In this document: positions 1 through 8,196 of the stretch, in pieces | How positions within the stretch are numbered: the first letter of the stretch is position 1 | Layout of the letters: every line of letters begins with the position of its first letter | The notes under the pieces: generated by a model | The model's input: the letters and a program-made list of their open reading frames with translations, nothing else | The model's database searches: none | What the model was told of the DNA's origin: nothing | NCBI GenBank assembly: GCA_036003365.1 | Contig: DASYSL010000118.1 | Coordinates: 1-28,526 of the forward strand | DNA: 28,526 nt | Direction of reading: 5' to 3' | DNA from: DASYSL01 sp036003365 | GTDB taxonomy: Bacteria; Eisenbacteria; RBG-16-71-46; DASYSL01 | Translations under genes and position numbers: made by a program

Positions 1-18
1 TTACGGGAGAAGCGCGCC

Positions 19-1572
19 ATGACCCATCACACCGAGAACGACCGCCATCCGCCGACCGGCTCCATTCCTCTGTGGATGTCCGGACGGCGTCCGTCTGTCT
101 TTCCCTCGTTGAGCGAAGACGAGGAGGCCGACGTCTGTATCGTGGGCGCCGGGATCACCGGCCTCACGCTCGCCTATCTGCTGAGCGCCACGCATCGCGT
201 GATCGTGCTGGAGAAGGATTTCGTGGGCGCGGGCGACACCGGAAGGAGCTCGGCGCACATCACGCGCGTGCTCGATAGCGACTACGGCGCGCTCGCCAAG
301 CGCTTCGGCGAGGAGGGGGCGCGCACCGCCGCCCTGGCCCATGGCGCGGCCATCGATCTCATCGAGCGCATCGTCTCCGAGGAGTCGATCGCCTGCGACT
401 TCGCGCGTTTGGACGGCTACGTGGTCGGAGAGCCGGGCGAAGACGAGAAAAAGCTCGAAGGCATGCGCGCGGGCGCGGCACGGGCCGGCATCGATGACGC
501 GACGCTCGAGAGCCCAGCACCGTTCGAGGCGCCGCGTGCCGGGCCGTGCCTGCGCTTCCCGCGTCAGGCCAGTTTCGATCCGTGGCGTTACGTGAACGGC
601 CTCGCGGAAGCGGTGAAGCGCCGCGGCGGCGTGATCCGCACGCACACGCCGGTCGTCCAGTGGAGCAAGGGCCCGCAGGCCACGGTCGAGACGGCGCGCG
701 GCCCCTTGGTGCGCGCCTCGGCGGTGGTGCTCGCGACGCACGCGCCGCTCGGCGGCCGCCCGGGCATCCACGCGCGGCTCGAGGCGTACCGCACGTACGT
801 CATCGCCGGTGTGCTGCCGAAGGACGTCGCACCCTTGGCCCTGGCTTGGGACACAGGTTCTCCGTACCACTACGTGCGCACGGCGCCGCGCGGCGAAAGG
901 GACGTCTTTCTCATCGTGGGCGGCGAGGATCACCGCACCGGGAGCGGGGACGAATCGGCGGAGCGTTACGCGCGGCTCGAGCGCTGGGCGCGCGAGCGCT
1001 TTCCCTCACTCGGGGCGATCGAGCATTGCTGGTCGGGACAGGTGTTCGAGCCGGCAGGCGGGCTGGGCTTCGCCGGGCCGGCGGGCGACAAGGTCAAGGA
1101 GCTATACGCCACCGGGCATTCGGGCAACGGCATCACGCACGGCACGTTGTCGGCGATCCTGCTTTCGTCTCTCCTGAGCGAGGGCGCTCACGACTGGACG
1201 TCGGTGTTCGATCCGAGCCGGGTCAAGCTCGACGACGCCATCGAAGTGGCCAAGCAGGGCGCGGCCACGGTGGCGGGATTGGGGGAGCGCCTCAAGGGCG
1301 AGGAGCTGGAGTCGAGCGATCAGGTGCGGCCCGGCGAGGCCGCCGTCGTGGGCAAGGGCTCGTCGCGTCTCGCCGTCTATCGCGAGCCCGACGGCAAGCT
1401 GTGGGAGTGCTCCGCCCTGTGCTCGCACATGGGCTGCGTCGTGCACTGGAACAGCGCCGAGCGCTCGTGGGACTGCCCATGTCACGGCTCGCGCTTCGAC
1501 GTGACCGGCCACGTGCTCGAGGGGCCAGCGATGAAGGACCTCACCCCGGCGGATCGGGCTCACGCGCGATGA
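19..1572 (+). CDS. FAD-dependent oxidoreductase with C-terminal Rieske [2Fe-2S] domain
   Basis: A 517-residue protein with two domains. Residues about 38-400 are a DAO-type FAD oxidoreductase, opening with the dinucleotide-binding strand VCIVGAGITGLTLAYLL and ending with a GHSGNGITHGT-type flavin-contact segment. Residues about 440-515 are a Rieske domain with ligand pairs Cys468-x-His470 and Cys486/His489 (CSHMGC and CPCHGS). The family oxidises an amine or similar substrate through FAD and passes electrons to the Rieske centre; the substrate cannot be read from sequence. The ATG at 19 has a GGGAGA ribosome site 8 bases upstream. There is no signal peptide, so it is likely cytoplasmic. Its last 13 bases overlap the tail of the convergent iron-permease-type gene. 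Related proteins are often annotated as gamma-glutamylputrescine oxidase-like, but that name would be over-specific here. Confidence 0.93.
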   Translation: MTHHTENDRHPPTGSIPLWMSGRRPSVFPSLSEDEEADVCIVGAGITGLTLAYLLSATHRVIVLEKDFVGAGDTGRSSAHITRVLDSDYGALAKRFGEEGARTAALAHGAAIDLIERIVSEESIACDFARLDGYVVGEPGEDEKKLEGMRAGAARAGIDDATLESPAPFEAPRAGPCLRFPRQASFDPWRYVNGLAEAVKRRGGVIRTHTPVVQWSKGPQATVETARGPLVRASAVVLATHAPLGGRPGIHARLEAYRTYVIAGVLPKDVAPLALAWDTGSPYHYVRTAPRGERDVFLIVGGEDHRTGSGDESAERYARLERWARERFPSLGAIEHCWSGQVFEPAGGLGFAGPAGDKVKELYATGHSGNGITHGTLSAILLSSLLSEGAHDWTSVFDPSRVKLDDAIEVAKQGAATVAGLGERLKGEELESSDQVRPGEAAVVGKGSSRLAVYREPDGKLWECSALCSHMGCVVHWNSAERSWDCPCHGSRFDVTGHVLEGPAMKDLTPADRAHAR

Positions 1573-2033
1573 TCCGCCTTGTAGCTCTCCGACTTCCGCT
1601 CGTGCCGAGCGCGCGCCTCGTCGAGCGAGTGCGAGCGCGTCAGGTCCATCTCCTTCGCCGCCATCTCCGAAAGCCGCCGGTAATGGCGCCGCAGCGTTTC
1701 CAGATCCGACTCGCTCAGCTCCTCGATGCCGATGAGCCGGTTGCTCGCGCCCTCCATCGCGGCCACCAGCTCGTTGAGCTTGAGCTCGATCGCCCGCGTG
1801 TCCTTGTTCTGACTGCGCTGGATCAGGAACACCATGAGGAACGTGATCACGGTCGTGCCCGTGTTGATCACCAGCTGCCAGGTATCCGAGTAGTGAAAGA
1901 TCGGTCCGGTGGCGGCCCACAACACGACCACCGCCAAGGCCGTTGCGAACGCGGTCGAGCCGCCGGTCCAATCGGAAACGCGCGTCGACAGCGATTCGAG
2001 TACGGGCGCGCGGTGGTGCGGCTTCTTCTTCAT
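1560..2033 (-). CDS. Low-affinity iron permease family membrane protein (PF04120-like)
   Basis: A 157-residue protein with two predicted membrane helices (about residues 25-46 and 53-75). A family-typical segment, FLIQRSQNKDTRAIELKLNE, follows the second helix, and the C-terminus is charged and helical. This matches the low-affinity iron permease family seen in many bacteria. Actual iron transport by the bacterial members is weakly documented, so function is only a family label. I chose the ATG at 2033 (MKKKPHH): AAGGAGG lies 5 bases upstream, whereas an upstream in-frame TTG at 2048 would put that ribosome site inside the gene. It is convergent with, and overlaps by 13 bases, the oxidoreductase gene. 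It is divergent from the lipoprotein gene that starts 93 bases away. Confidence 0.85.
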   Translation of the reverse strand: MKKKPHHRAPVLESLSTRVSDWTGGSTAFATALAVVVLWAATGPIFHYSDTWQLVINTGTTVITFLMVFLIQRSQNKDTRAIELKLNELVAAMEGASNRLIGIEELSESDLETLRRHYRRLSEMAAKEMDLTRSHSLDEARARHERKSESYKADHRA

Positions 2034-2125
2034 GCCATCCTCCTTCAATCAAACGTCGTGCCTCCGCGCGGAGCCCTCGCGCAGGCGGTGTCCGCTCCGG
2101 GCTCGTGCCCGGGCCGGAGGTGCTC

Positions 2126-2575
2126 ATGCAGGTCATGGTAGCGAATCGGGCCCTCGCGCGGCGCGTGGGCGCGTGCCTTTTGGTGGCGGCGGTGGCCGCC
2201 CTATCGCACGGCTGCGGCTCTTCGTCCTCGTCGCTCGAGGAGCAATTGCAGCGCGTCGCCTCCACCGCTTCGGGCACCACGCTGCTGGTCGAAGCGTGGT
2301 GCGACGGCAGCGTGCCGCGCGCCTACGCCATGAGCACGGTCGAACGGGCGGGCGAGAATCTGAGCCGCATCTCGGGCACGCTCGCGGCCTCGACCGCGCC
2401 GGCCGAGCGCGTGCAGCAGGCGCGCCAGGAGATCGCCGAGCTCGAGGCCGCGATCGCCACGGCCAAGGACGCGCTCGATCGGGAGGATCGCGATGCGGCG
2501 CGGGGCGCGCTCGAGATGTTGCGCCAGCTCGAGTCGGAAGCGCGCCGCCAGACGTTGGCCGAGGCGAGCTCGTGA
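2126..2575 (+). CDS. Putative lipoprotein with coiled-coil-rich C-terminus
   Basis: A 149-residue protein of unknown function. It has a basic N-terminus, a hydrophobic stretch (ACLLVAAVAALSHGC) ending in a lipobox-like Cys followed by a Ser run, so it is probably a lipoprotein, although the residues before Cys are not a textbook LAGC. The rest is Ala/Glu/Arg-rich and helical (about residues 85-145), with a pattern suggesting coiled coil. The ATG at 2126 has GGAGG 6 bases upstream. The stop lies 44 bases before the beta-propeller gene on the same strand, so the two may be co-transcribed with the PqqD-like gene after it. I do not recognise a named family. Confidence 0.75.
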   Translation: MQVMVANRALARRVGACLLVAAVAALSHGCGSSSSSLEEQLQRVASTASGTTLLVEAWCDGSVPRAYAMSTVERAGENLSRISGTLAASTAPAERVQQARQEIAELEAAIATAKDALDREDRDAARGALEMLRQLESEARRQTLAEASS

Positions 2576-2619
2576 AGACGTCCCATCCGAGAGAACACCC
2601 TATCCACGGGAGCTTTCCC

Positions 2620-3735
2620 ATGAACCTCAGGTCGAAGTTGGGCTCGGCCGCACTCCTGCTTTTCTTCCTCGTCGCGCCGCGCGCCGACGCGGCTTCGCCT
2701 CACGGCGCGAAGGCCGCTCCGGCGCATGGCGCGTTCTGGGTGTGCGTGACCAACGAGGGCTCCGGTGACCTCAGCATCGTGGACGGAAGCACCCACCGGA
2801 TGGTCGTGACGATTCCTCTGGGCAAGCGTCCGCGCGGGATCCACGCCAGCCCGGATGGGCGGCTCGTATACGTGGCCTTGAGCGGGTCGCCGATCGCCGG
2901 GACGCCCGGCGAGCGCGGGGCCACGACGGTGGCGGGATTCCCGGACGGCCGCGCCGTCGAACGCTATGCCGACGGCATCGCCGTCGTCGATCTGGCGCGA
3001 CGCCAGGTCGTGCGCGTGATCCCGGCGGGCACCCATCCGGAGGAATTCGCTCTCGATCGTGACGGCACGCATCTCTTCGTTTCCAACGGGGACGCGGGGA
3101 CGGTGAGCGTGATCAACGTTGCCGACGGACACGTCGAGCACACGGTCAAGGTGGACAACGAGCCCGGGGGCGTCACGCTGAGCCCCGACGGCCGCTCGGC
3201 CTATGTGGCCTGCGCAGCCGGCGGCAGCGTGTTCGTGATCGATGGCAAGACGGGCGAGCGCGTAGGAAGCATCTCGACCGGTGGCCGTCCGCGCTCGATC
3301 GCGTTCTCGCCCGACGGAGCCTGCGCCTACGTGGCGTCCGAGACCGACGGCCGCCTCGATGTGATCGACGCGGCCGCGCTCAAGATCAAGACCTCGCTCG
3401 CGCTGCCCGAGAATGCCCGTCCCGTGAAGGCGGTGATGAGCCCCGACGGCAAGAGCTTGTACGTGACCACGGGCGCTGGCGGCACGGTGTGCGTGATCGA
3501 CCCCGGAAGCGATCGCCTGCGCAACACGATTCCCGTTGGCGAGGGGCCCGCAGGTGCCGCGCTCTCGCCCGACGGACACAGCTTGTTCGTCGCCGACGGA
3601 CCCTCGAATGATCTCTCCCTCGTGGACACGCGATCGGGACGCGAGACCGGCCGTGTGCGCGTGGGCACGGGGCCGTGGGGCGTGGCCATCGTGTCGCAGC
3701 CCAAGGCCAAACACGTCCCTTCGGGCGCCAAGTGA
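2620..3735 (+). CDS. Secreted YVTN-type beta-propeller repeat protein
   Basis: A 371-residue protein with a Sec signal peptide (about residues 1-23, ending ADA). About seven blades follow, each carrying the SPDGxxxYV and VIDxxxxxV signature of YVTN/lactonase-like propellers, so it should fold as a complete propeller in the periplasm or at the cell surface. Proteins of this class occur next to PQQ-dependent dehydrogenases and as surface-layer propellers; most have no known enzymatic activity. The ATG at 2620 has GGGAG 7 bases upstream. Its stop codon overlaps the GTG start of the PqqD-like gene (GTGA), which implies translational coupling. That pairing recalls the PQQ-associated beta-propellers, but no pqqA, pqqB, pqqC or pqqE is present in the window. 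Confidence 0.92.
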   Translation: MNLRSKLGSAALLLFFLVAPRADAASPHGAKAAPAHGAFWVCVTNEGSGDLSIVDGSTHRMVVTIPLGKRPRGIHASPDGRLVYVALSGSPIAGTPGERGATTVAGFPDGRAVERYADGIAVVDLARRQVVRVIPAGTHPEEFALDRDGTHLFVSNGDAGTVSVINVADGHVEHTVKVDNEPGGVTLSPDGRSAYVACAAGGSVFVIDGKTGERVGSISTGGRPRSIAFSPDGACAYVASETDGRLDVIDAAALKIKTSLALPENARPVKAVMSPDGKSLYVTTGAGGTVCVIDPGSDRLRNTIPVGEGPAGAALSPDGHSLFVADGPSNDLSLVDTRSGRETGRVRVGTGPWGVAIVSQPKAKHVPSGAK

Positions 3736-4013
3736 TCGCGTATCCCGTCCTGGCGCCGCACACTGCCTACCGCTGGGACTTGGTGCACGGCGAGCACCAG
3801 ATCGTGCATCCCCAGGGGATGCTCGTGTTGAACGAAGCCGCCGCGGCCGTCATCCGCCTCTGCGACGGTCGCTCGCGTGAGGAAATCCTCGCGGCCTTGG
3901 GCCGTGCCTACGGAAGGGTGACCGAGGAGCATGTGGATGCCCTGCTCCAGGCCCTGGCTCGTCGTTCCTTGATTCGCGATGTCCAGGCCGAGCCGCTACT
4001 TCGTCACCCGTAG
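3732..4013 (+). CDS. PqqD-like peptide-recognition (RRE) protein
   Basis: A 93-residue protein starting with GTG inside the stop of the propeller gene. It carries the PqqD family pattern: an N-terminal sheet (residues about 1-30), the LNEAAAAVIRLCDG segment (about 33-46), then EEILAALG and a helical tail ending in LLQALARRSLI. PqqD binds the precursor peptide PqqA and presents it to the radical-SAM enzyme PqqE; related domains serve as RiPP recognition elements. Here no radical-SAM enzyme or obvious precursor peptide is adjacent, so its partner is unknown. The last 18 bases overlap the convergent glucosidase gene. A strict pqqD assignment is unsafe, so I leave the symbol blank. Confidence 0.85.
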   Translation: MIAYPVLAPHTAYRWDLVHGEHQIVHPQGMLVLNEAAAAVIRLCDGRSREEILAALGRAYGRVTEEHVDALLQALARRSLIRDVQAEPLLRHP

Positions 4014-6173
4014 CTCCAGCTTGCCGGTGCGCCGCTCGACGTGGATGCCCACGTCGTTCGGGTGCTTCAAGAACACGAGATCCAGACAGTCGTCGCCCAC
4101 GCGCAGGTTGCGCACGCGCAGGTCGTCGATGCGCTCGGGGAGCGACGGGCGATGGATGGTGACACGCCGGTGGGAGGTCGACACGGTGAGGCCGAGCGTG
4201 GCCTGCAAGAGCATGAAGGGCGCCGCCGCCGCCCACGATTGCGGCGAGCAGGCGACCGGATAGAGCGTCGGCCCCTCGCCGGGGCGGCGCGCGAAGCCGC
4301 AGAAGAGCTCCGGCAGACGGTGATCCTCGAAGAGAAGACTGGCGTCGAACAGGGCGTCGAGCACGCGCTTGGCGCCGTGGCGGAAACCGTAACGCGCGAA
4401 GCCGGCCGCGATCATGGCATTGTCGTGCGGCCACACCGAGCCGTTGTGGTAGGCCATGGGGTTGTAGCGTGCCGCCGTCGCCGCCACCGTGCGGATGCCC
4501 CAGCCGCTGAACGACTCGCGCGCGAACAGCGTGCGCATGACGCGCCGAGCTCGTCTCGGGCTCGCGATCCCCGAATACAGACAGTGGCCCGGGTTCGAGG
4601 TCACCACGCGGCACGGACGCTTCTCGCCGTCCAGGGCAAGCGCGTAGGTGCGCAGCTCGTCGTCCCAGAACGCCTTCTCGAAACGCTCGCGCAAGCTGTC
4701 GGCGAGCGTCACCAGCTCGTCCGCCCGGCGCTCGTCGCCCCGCGCCCGCGCCAGGCGGGCGGCCGCGCGCCGGGCGGCGTACACGTAGCCCTGCACCTCG
4801 CAAAGCGCGATCGGTCCCTGCGCCAGCTTGCCGTCGGCGTGGAACACGGAGTCCCATGAATCTTTCCAACCTTGCTGCGTCAGGCCCTTCGGCGTCTGCC
4901 GCCAGTACTCCACGAAGCCGTCGCCATCGCGGTCTCCGTAATGCTCCATCCAGGCGAGCGCGGCCTCGATGTTGGTCCAGATCTCCTCGATGAGATCGCG
5001 GTCGTCGGTGCGATCGAAGTACGCGCCGGCGAGGATGACGAAGAGCGGCGTGGCATCGGCGCTTCCGTAGTAGCGCGCGAACGGTACCTCGCCGAGCGCC
5101 GGGACTTCGCCCATGCGGCTCTCGTGCAGGATCTTGCCCGGCTGCGCGTCCTGCGCGTCGTTCACCGTGGTGGCTTGCATCGCCGCCAGGAATCGCAAGA
5201 CGCCCTTGGCCACGGCCGGATTCACCCACAAGGTCTGCAGCGCGGTGATGATGCCGTCGCGCCCGAACGGGGTGTTGAACCACGGCACGCCGGCGTACGG
5301 ATAGGGACCGTATGCCGTTTCCGTGATCATGAGGTGGAGATCGGCGTACGAGCGCCGGATCCACTCGTTGAACTGCTCGTTGCCGCTCTCGATCCCGCAA
5401 TCGTTCACGCGCTCGGCCGCGAGCTCCTCGGTGCTGTCCTCGAGCGCCGATTCGAATTGACCGACCTCGATGCGCTCGCCCTCGGTCCGGCAGGTGTAGT
5501 CGATTTCGTAGATCACCTCGGAGCGTGCCGGGAGCTTGAGATCGAAGGTGATGCCCTCATGGTCGGTCGCCGTGGGCGCGGGCGTCACGCGTACCGCGAG
5601 GCGCCGGGTCACGCCGTCCAGGCCCTGGTAGCCGAGCGTCAGCCCGTGGCGATCGATCTCGGGTGGCAGCATGTCGCCGCGCCGCGCCCGGCGGAAGCCG
5701 CGCACCTCGAAGAGGTCCACGAAGTCGGCGTCGACATGCAGCACGAGCTGCACCTGCGCGCGCTCGAGGCCGTAGTTGCCGACGCGCATGCGCTCGTAGA
5801 GCACGCCCTCGCGCACGACGAGCTCGCGCGAAACGTGAATGGTGCTGCGCCGGATGGCGACGTCGTCGTCGGTGCTGAGGTCGGGGTTCGTGAGATCGAC
5901 GGCGAGGATGGTGTTGTCCTCGTTGACGTTGGAGCTCAGGAGCAACGGACGGTCGCGGCCGAAGGTGAGCGCCAGGCGCGACAGGTAACGCGTGCCGCGG
6001 TGGTAAAGGCCGAGCTCGCCCAGACCGACGGGTGCCGCCTCGCCGAAGCGGTCGAGCACGGTGAAGGTCTCGCCCTGCTTGAGCACGCGCGTGCGGTCAT
6101 CGACGCGTGAGGAACTGGCGAGGATGTAGAACTGCTGCTCGAAGCGGATGACGTCCTTGTAGGTGAGCGCCAT
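3996..6173 (-). CDS. Glycogen-debranching-type amylo-alpha-1,6-glucosidase
   Basis: A 725-residue enzyme. Residues about 20-220 form the N-terminal beta-rich domain of bacterial debranching-type glucosidases (GLYHRGTRYLSRL near the start). Residues about 290-690 are the alpha/alpha six-hairpin catalytic domain, with WFNTPFGRDGIITALQTLW (about 300-320), GWKDSWDS (about 433) and YHNGSVWPHDNAMIAAGF (about 573-590). The family hydrolyses alpha-1,6 branch glucose in glycogen or related glucans; there is no signal peptide, so it should be cytoplasmic. The ATG at 6173 overlaps the TGA of the upstream glycosyltransferase (TGATG), a classic coupling arrangement, so the two probably act in the same glucan or compatible-solute pathway. 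The exact substrate is not proven by sequence. Confidence 0.93.
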   Translation of the reverse strand: MALTYKDVIRFEQQFYILASSSRVDDRTRVLKQGETFTVLDRFGEAAPVGLGELGLYHRGTRYLSRLALTFGRDRPLLLSSNVNEDNTILAVDLTNPDLSTDDDVAIRRSTIHVSRELVVREGVLYERMRVGNYGLERAQVQLVLHVDADFVDLFEVRGFRRARRGDMLPPEIDRHGLTLGYQGLDGVTRRLAVRVTPAPTATDHEGITFDLKLPARSEVIYEIDYTCRTEGERIEVGQFESALEDSTEELAAERVNDCGIESGNEQFNEWIRRSYADLHLMITETAYGPYPYAGVPWFNTPFGRDGIITALQTLWVNPAVAKGVLRFLAAMQATTVNDAQDAQPGKILHESRMGEVPALGEVPFARYYGSADATPLFVILAGAYFDRTDDRDLIEEIWTNIEAALAWMEHYGDRDGDGFVEYWRQTPKGLTQQGWKDSWDSVFHADGKLAQGPIALCEVQGYVYAARRAAARLARARGDERRADELVTLADSLRERFEKAFWDDELRTYALALDGEKRPCRVVTSNPGHCLYSGIASPRRARRVMRTLFARESFSGWGIRTVAATAARYNPMAYHNGSVWPHDNAMIAAGFARYGFRHGAKRVLDALFDASLLFEDHRLPELFCGFARRPGEGPTLYPVACSPQSWAAAAPFMLLQATLGLTVSTSHRRVTIHRPSLPERIDDLRVRNLRVGDDCLDLVFLKHPNDVGIHVERRTGKLELRVTK

Positions 6174-7273
6174 CACGCGCTCTGCGCCGCGCGGGTCGGG
6201 GCGTCGGCGGAGCGCTTGCCCCGCTTGGACGCAAGCGGCGCGGTCGCGCGCCGCTCGATCAGCGTGCGATAGACGGCGACGTAGTCGAGCGCCATGCGCT
6301 CGGAGGTGAAGCGCCGCTCGAACTCGGCGCGGCACACGCGGCGATCGATCTCGTCGACACGCGCGAGCGCCTCCACGGCCTGCTCGACCGTATCCACGAC
6401 GAATCCGGTCTTGCCGTTCTCGATGACCTCGGGCACCGAGCCGCGCCCAAAGGCGATCACCGGCGTCCCGCACGCCAGGGCCTCGATCATCACCAGGCCG
6501 AAAGGCTCGGGCCAGTCGATGGGGAAGAGCAGGGCGCGCGCGTGGCCCAGGAACTCCTGCTTGCCCTTCTCGTCGATCTCGCCGATGTAGTCGACGTGCG
6601 GCTGAGCCAGGAGCGGCTCGACGACCTGCTCGTAGTAGTGCTGGTCGGAGGGGTCGACCTTGGCCGCGATGCGCAGCGGCTGGCCGCCGCACCCGGCGAT
6701 CTCGATCGCGCGGTCGACGCCCTTCTCGGGCGAAATGCGCCCCAGCACCGCGAGATAGTCGCCTCGCTCGGCCACCGGCCTCAGCAGGTCGGCGGGCAAC
6801 CCGTGATAGACGTTCCCGGCCCAGCGCGCGCTCTTGATCGGCGTGCGCTGGAAGCGGGAGATCGAAACCAGCGGCTGGTCGTCGAACTCACGGTAGAGAT
6901 CCACCAGATCGGCGATGTCGAGGCGGCCGTGCAGCGTGGTGACGTGCGGCACCGTCATGCCGCGGGTGGCCGGGAAATGGAAGTAATCGCAGTGAAAGTG
7001 GATCAGGTCGTACTGGCGGGCATCGCGCAGGACGCGATCCAGGAGAACGATCTGGCGCGCCAGCGGATCGACGCACGTGGGATCGAGACGCGAAGCCTGG
7101 GCCGAAGTCGCGATCAAGCGTGCCGCCGTCACCGAGTCGCCGCTCGCGTAGAGCGTCACGTCGTGGCCCTGGCGAACCAGCTCTTCGGTCAAATAGGACA
7201 CGACCCGCTCGGTGCCGCCGTAGAGCTTGGGCGGCACGCTTTCGAAGACGGGAGCGACTTGGGCGATCCGCAT
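6173..7273 (-). CDS. Family 4 glycosyltransferase (GT-B fold)
   Basis: A 366-residue glycosyltransferase. The N-terminal half begins MRIAQVAPVFESVPPKLYGG, the acceptor-side loop typical of GT4 enzymes. The C-terminal nucleotide-sugar half has GRISPEKGVDRAIEIA and the E-x7-E motif in EPFGLVMIEALACGTPVIAFG (about residues 253-273). The start ATG at 7273 has GGGAGGAG with a 6-base spacer. The gene ends by overlapping the start of the debranching-type glucosidase. Together they suggest building and trimming of an alpha-glucan or glycoside, though GT4 specificity cannot be read from sequence. The last roughly 20 residues (KRGKRSADAPTRAAQSA) are a basic, disordered tail. Confidence 0.92.
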   Translation of the reverse strand: MRIAQVAPVFESVPPKLYGGTERVVSYLTEELVRQGHDVTLYASGDSVTAARLIATSAQASRLDPTCVDPLARQIVLLDRVLRDARQYDLIHFHCDYFHFPATRGMTVPHVTTLHGRLDIADLVDLYREFDDQPLVSISRFQRTPIKSARWAGNVYHGLPADLLRPVAERGDYLAVLGRISPEKGVDRAIEIAGCGGQPLRIAAKVDPSDQHYYEQVVEPLLAQPHVDYIGEIDEKGKQEFLGHARALLFPIDWPEPFGLVMIEALACGTPVIAFGRGSVPEVIENGKTGFVVDTVEQAVEALARVDEIDRRVCRAEFERRFTSERMALDYVAVYRTLIERRATAPLASKRGKRSADAPTRAAQSA

Positions 7274-7534
7274 CGAGAACTCCTCCCAGGTGGGGAACGC
7301 GTTGCGAACTCGGATCACCTGGGGCAGAGGGAATCCGTTGACGGCCCTTGCTTCATCATGCCACGCGCACGCCGAGTCGGGTGCAAGGAGGGGGCCACGA
7401 GGATGCCTTGTCTGGACGAGGGATACGAGGTGCAACTGACGGTTGGGCCCGCTCTTCCGGGAAAAGAGTTCCCTTTTACATCGCGCGCGGCGCCGTCGAG
7501 TGCGCCAAAGCTCCACGCACGCACACCGACGGGA
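7274..7534. other. Divergent intergenic region between GT4 and membrane protein genes
   Basis: About 335 bases separate the divergent starts at 7273 and 7609. This first part should hold the promoter of the glycosyltransferase operon on the minus strand. I could not find a convincing sigma-70 box pair there: a TTGCAC on the minus strand is followed at poor spacing by CATGAT. A short inverted repeat, CTCTT/AAGAG, lies near 7452-7469 on the plus strand, roughly 70-85 bases upstream of the sigma-54-like site. It is a weak candidate activator site. Open frames through this stretch lack coding character. Confidence 0.4.
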
Positions 7535-7551
7535 CTGGCACGATGACTGCA
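7535..7551 (+). promoter_or_regulatory. Sigma-54-type (-24/-12) promoter candidate
   Basis: CTGGCACGATGACTGCA matches the sigma-54 consensus YTGGCACGrNNNTTGCW at every fixed position except one (C for the first T of TTGC). The GG (7537-7538) and GC (7549-7550) doublets are exactly 10 bases apart, as required. It reads toward the membrane-protein gene starting at 7609 and predicts a transcript start near 7562, giving a leader of about 47 bases that contains the AGGAAAGGA ribosome site. Sigma-54 promoters need an enhancer-binding activator; none is encoded in this window. Confidence 0.55.
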
Positions 7552-7608
7552 GTTTCGGAGCGTGTCGTCATGGACCTGAGGATCGGGCCGCCGAGGAAAG
7601 GAATCGTC

Positions 7609-8172
7609 ATGAGCAACAACGTGGCTCTCGTCGTCGTCGCCGCCATCGTGGTGATCGGCGCCATCGTGGTCGTCAGCATGATGGCCCGGCGCCGCCAGAG
7701 CACTCATCTGCGCGACCAGTTCGGTCCCGAGTACGACCGCACGGTGCGCGACATGGGAGATCGCACCCGCGCCGAGCGCGAGCTGGCGGCCCGCGATCAA
7801 CGCGTGAAGAAGCTCACGATCCGTCCGCTGGCTCCGGCCGAGCGCTCGCGCTACGTCGAGCTGTGGCATGCCCAGCAGGAGCGCTTCGTCGACAATCCAG
7901 AATCCGCCGTCCACGACGCCGACCACCTGGTCGAGGAAGTGATGCGGGTGCGCGGCTATCCGGTGGGCGAGTTCGAGCAGAACGCGGCCGACATCTCGGT
8001 CGATCACCCACTGGTGGTGGAGGAGTATCGGGCCGGGCACGACATTGCGGAGCGTCATCGCCAGGGCCGGGCCTCGACCGAAGATCTGCGCAACGCCATG
8101 CTGCACTACCGGAAGCTTTTCGAGGACCTGCTCCAGGACGGAGGCGCCACATTACAGGGCGCGCGCGGGTAG
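7609..8172 (+). CDS. Single-pass membrane protein with conserved cytoplasmic domain, unknown function
   Basis: A 187-residue protein. Residues about 4-26 are one hydrophobic Val/Ile/Ala-rich helix, followed by the basic stop-transfer MARRRQ, so the C-terminus is likely cytoplasmic. The soluble part is charged and helical, with a segment RDQFGPEYDRTVRDMGDR and a later RYVELWHAQQERFVDNPESA. I have seen such segments in uncharacterised secreted or membrane proteins of several phyla, but no function is known to me. The ATG at 7609 is chosen for the AGGAAAGGA ribosome site just upstream; earlier in-frame ATGs lie in the probable promoter region. It follows the sigma-54-like promoter and ends before a strong hairpin terminator. 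Confidence 0.82.
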   Translation: MSNNVALVVVAAIVVIGAIVVVSMMARRRQSTHLRDQFGPEYDRTVRDMGDRTRAERELAARDQRVKKLTIRPLAPAERSRYVELWHAQQERFVDNPESAVHDADHLVEEVMRVRGYPVGEFEQNAADISVDHPLVVEEYRAGHDIAERHRQGRASTEDLRNAMLHYRKLFEDLLQDGGATLQGARG

Positions 8173-8196
8173 CAGGGAAAGACGAAGTTCGAAAGC

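Noticed and set aside
1102..2280. A minus-strand open frame of about 390 codons across the oxidoreductase tail, permease and lipoprotein region
   Set aside because: It conflicts with three better-supported genes and has no domain signature.
7350..7380. A sigma-54 site on the minus strand (TGGCATGATGAAGCA) for the glycosyltransferase
   Set aside because: The GG-to-GC spacing is 9 instead of 10 bases, which is normally not tolerated.
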